Shown here in pieces: positions 58,842-64,000 of a stretch of DNA of 64,000 bases. Within the stretch, counting starts at the first letter, position 1. Each line of letters begins with the position of its first letter. The translations under genes and the position numbers were made by a program. Source of the DNA: M30B80 sp965656935 (GTDB lineage: Bacteria; Pseudomonadota; Alphaproteobacteria; Rhodobacterales; Rhodobacteraceae); NCBI GenBank assembly GCA_965656935.1, contig CBFHMG010000006.1, forward strand, positions 62,001 through 126,000. Direction: 5' to 3'. The notes under the pieces are model-generated. The model worked only from the letters and a program-made list of their open reading frames with translations, was not told the DNA's origin and did not search any database.

Positions 58842-60257
58842 TTATCGCTTCTCCGCTACCGATTGCCCCAGTTTGCGCAAGCCGTCAACCACGCGGGACA
58901 GCTTTGACCCGTTCGAACCCTTGATCAAAACCACATCTCCCGCCTGCAATTGGCGCGGCAAGGCGCGCGCCATCTCATCGGAATTCTCGGTATGAAGCCC
59001 TCTTTTTAGCTCGGGCAGCGCGTCATGCAGATGCTGCATCAATTCGCCAGAGGTATAGATCAGATCGATGCTCTCGACCGAGGCGAGATCGGCAATCTCG
59101 GCATGTAGCTCGGGGCCTGCCGCACCCAATTCGCGCATATCTCCCAACACCGCGATGCGGCGGCCCTGCAATACGGGCTGGCTCGCAGCCAAGACCTCAA
59201 GGCTTGCGGCAATCGAAGCGGGATTAGCGTTATAGGCGTCATCAATCAACTCAACGGCCAGATCATCCGTGGTGCTCAAGACCAAACGCTCGCGCGTGCC
59301 GCGCCCTGAATAGGGTTGCCATTGGCCCAAAGCCATCGCCGCTTGCGGGATATCTCCGCCCACCGCCTGCACAGCCGCAAGAACCGCGACCGCATTGTTT
59401 GCCAGATGCCGCCCCGGAACGGCCAGTTTGAACAGCTGCTCAATACCCGAGAAACTGGCCCGAATGACCGTAGCAGTATCGCTCAGGGTGACCTCCGTCA
59501 GATGCGCCTCCGCCTCAGGGGCCGCACCAAAGCGGATCAAGCCCGCACCAACGTCTCGTGCTTTGGCAAAAAGGATATCCGAGGTCTCCAGATCGGCATT
59601 GGCAAGGGCGATCCCGCCTGCAACCAATCCCTCAAAGATGCTGGCCTTTTCATGTGCGATCCCCTCGATCTGCCCGAAGGCTTCGAGATGGGCCTCGGCA
59701 ACCGTGGTGACAATTGCCACATGGGGCTGTGCCATGCGGGTCAGGGGCGCAATCTCTCCGGGTGCATTCATCCCGATCTCGATAATCGCAAATTCTGTCT
59801 CGGCGGGCATGCGTGCCAAGGTCAAAGGGACGCCCCAATGATTGTTATAGGAGGCCTCAGCCGCATGGGTGCGACCTTGATCCGACAGGGCCGCGCGCAG
59901 CATTTCCTTAACGGTGGTTTTGCCGACCGAGCCTGTCACCGCGATCACCTTGGCTTTTGTCCGCGCGCGCGCCGCGCGTCCAAGCGCCTCTAGCCCGGAG
60001 AGCACATCCTTCACGATCAGCAGCGGCGCATCCTCGGCCATCCCGTCAGGAATGCGCGAAACCAGCGCGGCCCCTGCCCCCTTGGCCAAAGCATCGGCCA
60101 CAAAATCATGCCCGTCGCGCGCGGCCTTCAGGGCCACAAACAAATCGCCTTGCTGCAAGCTGCGCGTGTCGATTGAGACGCCCGTGACCGACCAATCCCC
60201 GCGCACCTGCCCGCCTGTGGCCTGTGCCGCTTCTTTTGCCGTCCAAAGCGCGCTCAT
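58842..60257 (-). CDS. murF: UDP-MurNAc-tripeptide--D-alanyl-D-alanine ligase
   Basis: Adds D-Ala-D-Ala to complete the UDP-MurNAc-pentapeptide. 471 residues: SIDTRSLQQGDLFVALKAARDGHDF (MurE/F-type start), ATP loop AVTGSVGKTTVKEML, YNNHWGVPLTLARMP, and the ELIDDAYNANPASIAASLEVL segment typical of MurF. It overlaps murE by four bases. The D-Ala-D-Ala comes from the ddl product in the same cluster. Confidence 0.97.
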   Translation of the reverse strand: MSALWTAKEAAQATGGQVRGDWSVTGVSIDTRSLQQGDLFVALKAARDGHDFVADALAKGAGAALVSRIPDGMAEDAPLLIVKDVLSGLEALGRAARARTKAKVIAVTGSVGKTTVKEMLRAALSDQGRTHAAEASYNNHWGVPLTLARMPAETEFAIIEIGMNAPGEIAPLTRMAQPHVAIVTTVAEAHLEAFGQIEGIAHEKASIFEGLVAGGIALANADLETSDILFAKARDVGAGLIRFGAAPEAEAHLTEVTLSDTATVIRASFSGIEQLFKLAVPGRHLANNAVAVLAAVQAVGGDIPQAAMALGQWQPYSGRGTRERLVLSTTDDLAVELIDDAYNANPASIAASLEVLAASQPVLQGRRIAVLGDMRELGAAGPELHAEIADLASVESIDLIYTSGELMQHLHDALPELKRGLHTENSDEMARALPRQLQAGDVVLIKGSNGSKLSRVVDGLRKLGQSVAEKR

Positions 60258-61738
60258 ATCCGCCCCTCCAAGGCCGCCACGGCAACACTGGCCTGTTCGA
60301 CATCATCAAAAGGATAGACCACATCGCCCACAATCTGCCCCGTCTCATGCCCCTTGCCCGCGATCAGCAGCGCATCCCCAGGGGATAGGTTATCCACAGC
60401 CCGAAGGATCGCTTCGGCGCGATCTGCGACCTCAATCGCCTCGGGGCAGGCTTGGAGAATCTCTGCCCTGATCCCCTCAGGATCTTCTGATCTGGGGTTA
60501 TCATCTGTCACAAATACAACATCCGCATGATCTGCGGCCGCCTGCCCCATCAAGGGCCGCTTGCCACGATCACGGTCGCCGCCTGCGCCGATCACCACCA
60601 CCAAACGCCCCATCACATGCGGGCGCAATGCCTGAAGCGCGATTTGCACGGCATCGGGAGTATGGGCGTAATCCACGAAGATCGGCGCCCCATGCGAGCG
60701 CGTGGCCGCCAATTGCATCCGGCCGCGCACGCCCGTGAGTTTTGGTAAGACGGAAAACACCGCTTCGGCCTCTTCTCCTGCGGCGATCACAAGGCCCGCC
60801 GCGACCATCACATTCATCGCCTGAAAGCTGCCGATCAACTCAAGCGCAACTTTGTATTGATTGCCCTGCCAGCGAAACAGCACTTCCTGCCCCGTCTCGG
60901 TCATCCGCAGCCCCGTGATCTTGAGCCGTGCGGCGCCATTGCTATGGCCCACGGTGATCACTTCGATTTCGCGGGCATCGCAGGCCTCGACCAGATCGGC
61001 GCCATGGGGGGCATCAATATTGATCACAGCCGTGCCGTCTTCGGACAGCAATTCGCTGAATAGCCGCGCCTTGGCCTCGAAATAAGCCTCCATCGTGCCG
61101 TGGTAATCCAGATGGTCTTGGGTGAAATTGGTAAATCCCGCCGCGGCAAGCTGCACGCCTTCCATGCGGCGCTGGTCCAACCCGTGAGAGGAGGCCTCCA
61201 TCGCGGCATGGGTCACGCCGGCATTGGCCATGTCGCCAAGCACGCGGTGCAGGGTCAGCGGATCGGGCGTTGTATGAATGCCAGGGGCCGAGAATGCGCC
61301 CTCCACGCCAGTCGTGCCGATATTGACGGCCTCCAGCCCCAAAAGCTGCCAAATCTGCCGCGTGAAACTGGCGACCGAGGTTTTGCCATTGGTGCCCGTG
61401 ATCGCGACCGCCACATCGGGCTGCCGCTCGAACCAGAGCGCGCAGGCATGGGCAAAGGCGGCGCGCGGGTCTTCGACAACAACAAGGGTGCACTCACTGC
61501 CTTGCAGCGCAGATTTCGCAAGCTCCGCGCCCGCGCGGTCGGTCAGCACGGCGCTCGCCTGCATCTCGATCGCGGTCTCGATAAAGCTGGCGCCATGGAT
61601 ATTGCTGCCAGGCAAGGCGGCAAACAGATGCCCGCGCTCAATCATACGGCTATCAAGGCTGAGCCCTGTAATCTCGACATCTTGCCCGCGCGTGGGGGTC
61701 AATCCCAAGGCAGAAAGGCGTTTGACCTCAGACGTCAT
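60254..61738 (-). CDS. murE: UDP-MurNAc-L-Ala-D-Glu--meso-diaminopimelate ligase
   Basis: Adds the third stem residue. 494 residues with ATP loop AITGTNGKTSVASFT, MEASSHGLDQRRM and the DDNPRSEDP motif (DNPR), which specifies meso-diaminopimelate rather than lysine, as expected for a Gram-negative. It overlaps murF by four bases and follows ftsI by 22 bases. Confidence 0.97.
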   Translation of the reverse strand: MTSEVKRLSALGLTPTRGQDVEITGLSLDSRMIERGHLFAALPGSNIHGASFIETAIEMQASAVLTDRAGAELAKSALQGSECTLVVVEDPRAAFAHACALWFERQPDVAVAITGTNGKTSVASFTRQIWQLLGLEAVNIGTTGVEGAFSAPGIHTTPDPLTLHRVLGDMANAGVTHAAMEASSHGLDQRRMEGVQLAAAGFTNFTQDHLDYHGTMEAYFEAKARLFSELLSEDGTAVINIDAPHGADLVEACDAREIEVITVGHSNGAARLKITGLRMTETGQEVLFRWQGNQYKVALELIGSFQAMNVMVAAGLVIAAGEEAEAVFSVLPKLTGVRGRMQLAATRSHGAPIFVDYAHTPDAVQIALQALRPHVMGRLVVVIGAGGDRDRGKRPLMGQAAADHADVVFVTDDNPRSEDPEGIRAEILQACPEAIEVADRAEAILRAVDNLSPGDALLIAGKGHETGQIVGDVVYPFDDVEQASVAVAALEGRI

Positions 61739-61760
61739 GCCCGAATCCCCTCAATCACTC

Positions 61761-63545
61761 TTATTGTGAGGCGTTGGATAGCTGAGTGTTGGCCAAAGGT
61801 TCAATCTCTGGTCGCAATCCCATCAAAGGTGCTGTGCGTCGAATGATCTCGGCGGCGACGGGAACGGCGGTCCAACCCGCGGTGCGCCGCGTTTCGCCAA
61901 GCGCTACGATTTCAGGCTCATCCAAGGTGACGATCAAAGCATATTCAGGATCATCGGCAGGGAAAACACTGGCAAAAGTGGCAAGGACGCGGTCCTCGTG
62001 ATAGCCGCCCTGCGGGTTTGGCTTATCGGCGGAGCCTGTCTTGCCACCCACGGCATAGCCTTCGACATCGCCGAAACTGGCCGTGCCTTCGGTGACAACC
62101 GCGCGCAGCATGGTGCTCATCGCGCGCGAAGTTTCCTCGGAGATCAGGCGTTCGCCATTTTGCGGCCCGTCCTGGCGCAGCAAGGTGGGCAAAACCCGCG
62201 TGCCGCCATTGGCGATGCTCGCATAGGCGGCCGCCAGATGGAGCGGAGAGCTGGACAGACCATGTCCGTAGGAAATCGTGGCCGTCGACAACTCACCCCA
62301 GCGGGCAGGCGCAATCGGGCGGCCTGTTGCGGCCTCCACCATTTCCAGCTCTGTCGGTTCGAGAAAGCCCAATTCTTCCAGAAAACCGCGCTGCCGCTCG
62401 CCGCCAATCATGGCCGCAATCCGCGCGGTTCCAACATTTGACGAATGCACAATCACATCGGTGACCGATTGGGTGGCCCCGTAATCATGGAAATCATTGA
62501 TCGAGAAACCGCCCAAGCGCAAAGGCGCTGTAGTATCGATCATGGTCTCGGGATTGACCAAGCCCAATTCCATCGCTTGGGCCACAGTGAAAATCTTGAA
62601 GACCGAGCCAAGCTCATAAACGCCCTGCAACGCGCGGTTGAACAGGGGGCTGTCGGCGGCCTCACCCTCGGTCAGGGGGCGTGGGCGGGAATTGGGATCG
62701 AAATCGGGCAAGGAGGCCATGGCCCGCACTTCGCCCGTATGCACATTCATCAAGACAGCCGTGGCCCCACGGGCATTCATAATCGCCATGCCGCCTGCCA
62801 GAACTTCCTCAATGGCGGCCTGAACAGGCAGATCAATGGACAATTCCAAGGGCGCGCCATCGCGGGCAGGATCGCGCAGCTCGGTATCGAATTGCGCTTC
62901 AACCCCTGCCACACCGATCACTTCGGCGGCATTCACCGCTTCTTGGCCAAAGCTCGCACCACCAAGAATATGCGCGGCAATCGAGCCATTGGGATAAAGC
63001 CGCATCTCGCGCGGGCCAAAGAGCAGGCCAGGCTCGCCCAGATCATGAACCATCTGTTCCTGCTCGGGGCTGATATTGCGGCGCAGCCAGACAAAACGGC
63101 GCTCGGCGGTGAATTGGCGGGCCAGACGTTCGGCATCAAGATCAGGGAAAATCCGCACCAGACCCTCGATTGTGGTGGGCACATCAATGATCTCATGGGG
63201 GTGGGCATAAAGCGAATTGGTGATCAGATTGGTCGCCAAGACGCGGCCATCACGGTCCACGATATCGGCGCGGGTGTTCAAAATGGCCGAAGCACTTGTC
63301 GCGATGCGCGGCTCTTCGGCCTCGGCGGTGGCCAGCGAGGCCATCCTGAAGCCGACAGTCGCAAAGGCGGCGAGGAAGCAAAAAGCCATCAAGAGCAGAC
63401 GGCTTTCCGCGCGCTGGCGCATCTTGTCCCTCTCGGCCTCATGGCGCAGGCGCAGGTTCTCGCGCTCGATCGCATCGGGGTTTTCGCCCTTGCGGCGCGC
63501 CTCAAGAATGCGGGTCAGCGGGCGAAGCGGTATACGCGGGGTCAT
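61761..63545 (-). CDS. ftsI: septal peptidoglycan transpeptidase FtsI (PBP3)
   Basis: Class B penicillin-binding protein of 594 residues: basic cytoplasmic N-terminus, membrane anchor at about 50-70, pedestal domain, and transpeptidase domain with Ser314-Val-Phe-Lys317 (SxxK), Ser368-Ser-Asn370 (SxN) and Lys502-Thr-Gly (KTG). It crosslinks septal peptidoglycan with FtsW. It overlaps ftsL by four bases. The length matches the family. Confidence 0.97.
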   Translation of the reverse strand: MTPRIPLRPLTRILEARRKGENPDAIERENLRLRHEAERDKMRQRAESRLLLMAFCFLAAFATVGFRMASLATAEAEEPRIATSASAILNTRADIVDRDGRVLATNLITNSLYAHPHEIIDVPTTIEGLVRIFPDLDAERLARQFTAERRFVWLRRNISPEQEQMVHDLGEPGLLFGPREMRLYPNGSIAAHILGGASFGQEAVNAAEVIGVAGVEAQFDTELRDPARDGAPLELSIDLPVQAAIEEVLAGGMAIMNARGATAVLMNVHTGEVRAMASLPDFDPNSRPRPLTEGEAADSPLFNRALQGVYELGSVFKIFTVAQAMELGLVNPETMIDTTAPLRLGGFSINDFHDYGATQSVTDVIVHSSNVGTARIAAMIGGERQRGFLEELGFLEPTELEMVEAATGRPIAPARWGELSTATISYGHGLSSSPLHLAAAYASIANGGTRVLPTLLRQDGPQNGERLISEETSRAMSTMLRAVVTEGTASFGDVEGYAVGGKTGSADKPNPQGGYHEDRVLATFASVFPADDPEYALIVTLDEPEIVALGETRRTAGWTAVPVAAEIIRRTAPLMGLRPEIEPLANTQLSNASQ

Positions 63546-63895
63546 GGCAGCACCTCTGCATCCGAGGCGTTCTCGAACAGTATCTCATCCTCTGGGATAG
63601 GCTCGGGAGGGCGCGGATAAGCGATTTCGGCGGTCTCTCCGAATTGTATGGGGCTCATGGATAAAAGACCCAGACGCTCGAAATTCATATCGCTCAACTC
63701 GCGCAGGCGATCAGGACGGTTGAGATAGGCCCATTCCGCACGCAAAACTGAAAGGCGCTCGCGCTCCACGCCGATGGCGCGCTGCAAACGCTCCACTTCG
63801 CGGATGGAATGTTGGGTCTGGATATTCTGGTGATAGGCCCAATAGCCCAAGCCAATCACGGCACATGCTGTCAGGAAACTGAAAAAGCCACGCAT
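63542..63895 (-). CDS. ftsL: cell division protein FtsL
   Basis: Small bitopic divisome protein (117 residues): a membrane segment at about 3-20 (FFSFLTACAVIGLGYWAY), then a coiled coil (HSIREVERLQRAIGVERERLSVLRAEWAYLNRPDRL) that joins FtsQ and FtsB. It activates FtsWI. The ATG at 63895 overlaps the rsmH stop as TGATG; a GTG one codon upstream is possible. It overlaps ftsI by four bases. Identified by size, topology and position. Confidence 0.92.
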   Translation of the reverse strand: MRGFFSFLTACAVIGLGYWAYHQNIQTQHSIREVERLQRAIGVERERLSVLRAEWAYLNRPDRLRELSDMNFERLGLLSMSPIQFGETAEIAYPRPPEPIPEDEILFENASDAEVLP

Positions 63896-64000
63896 CACAG
63901 CACCTCTGGCATTTTGGGCAATCCAAGCGCTTTACGGTCCACGGAGGCCGCTGGCGCATCTGTACGGGTCGCAACGCGCAATTTCGCCGAGCGCGACCGC
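63895..64000 (-). CDS. rsmH: 16S rRNA m4C1402 methyltransferase RsmH, C-terminal part
   Basis: Only the last 34 codons and the stop are in the window. The visible end, RSRSAKLRVATRTD followed by a Pro/Lys tail ending PKMPEVL, matches the C-terminus of RsmH (NPRxRSAKLR), which methylates C1402 of 16S rRNA. Its place directly before ftsL is the usual start of the dcw cluster; mraZ would be expected beyond the edge. The stop overlaps the ftsL ATG by one base. Confidence 0.88.
   Translation of the reverse strand, partial: RSRSAKLRVATRTDAPAASVDRKALGLPKMPEVL

Noticed and set aside
1..64000. CRISPR arrays, insertion sequences, prophage or rRNA operons
   Set aside because: I saw no regularly spaced repeats, transposase or integrase genes, phage genes or rRNA sequence on either strand.

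Overview
The window is a GC-rich, gene-dense piece of an alphaproteobacterial chromosome, almost certainly Rhodobacterales (Roseobacter/Rhodobacter group). The evidence is the combination of families and their order: accB-accC-aat followed by DUF2155, mlaD and an NDUFA12-like gene; glyQ and glyS separated by a DUF6446 gene and an FkbM methyltransferase gene; aerobic cobaltochelatase cobS/cobT; and a division and cell-wall (dcw) cluster that runs on into lpxC, bamD and recN. I found no rRNA, tRNA, CRISPR array, prophage or insertion sequence. Fifty-four protein genes are annotated, two of them cut by the window edges (an ABC ATPase on the left, rsmH on the right).

Left region (1-8.7 kb): a reductive pyrimidine-degradation regulon. 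preT-preA (dihydropyrimidine dehydrogenase), dihydropyrimidinase (hydA), an N-carbamoyl-amidohydrolase, an omega-aminotransferase able to take beta-alanine onward, a small lipoprotein and an ABC importer ATPase lie around a clear rutR orthologue. A perfect 16-bp RutR operator sits in the divergent spacer between rutR and the aminotransferase-led operon, and a degenerate copy lies upstream of preT.

Middle region (8.7-32.6 kb): housekeeping genes. These are acetyl-CoA carboxylase (accB, accC), aat, an envelope and complex I group (DUF2155, mlaD, NDUFA12-like), an O-acetylhomoserine sulfhydrylase, an orphan 866-residue membrane protein that looks like a GspL-type N-terminus joined to a GspC/PilP-type C-terminus, mgtE, guaD, glmM-folP, a folB gene with an extra C-terminal domain, a SleB-like cell-wall hydrolase, a divergent PPDK-family protein, and the glyQ-DUF6446-FkbM-glyS group, in which the first three genes overlap at stop/start codons.

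Third region (32.7-42.3 kb): a secreted protein with SPOR-like, peptidoglycan-binding and trypsin-like domains whose whole catalytic triad is replaced; cobS, a small secreted protein and cobT; aminopeptidase P; DUF427; and a ClC antiporter.

Right region (42.4-64 kb, all minus strand): rsmH-ftsL-ftsI-murE-murF-mraY-murD-ftsW-murG-murC-murB-ddl-ftsQ-ftsA-ftsZ, a terminator, then lpxC-bamD-recN. Many genes overlap by 1-13 bases, but the murC-murB spacer is unusually long and holds a 131-bp inverted-repeat structure. A dispersed intergenic repeat (four copies, two of them 53-54 bp composite units with a hairpin) and a near-perfect 19-bp-stem hairpin upstream of aat are the main non-coding structures that the gene annotation does not explain.
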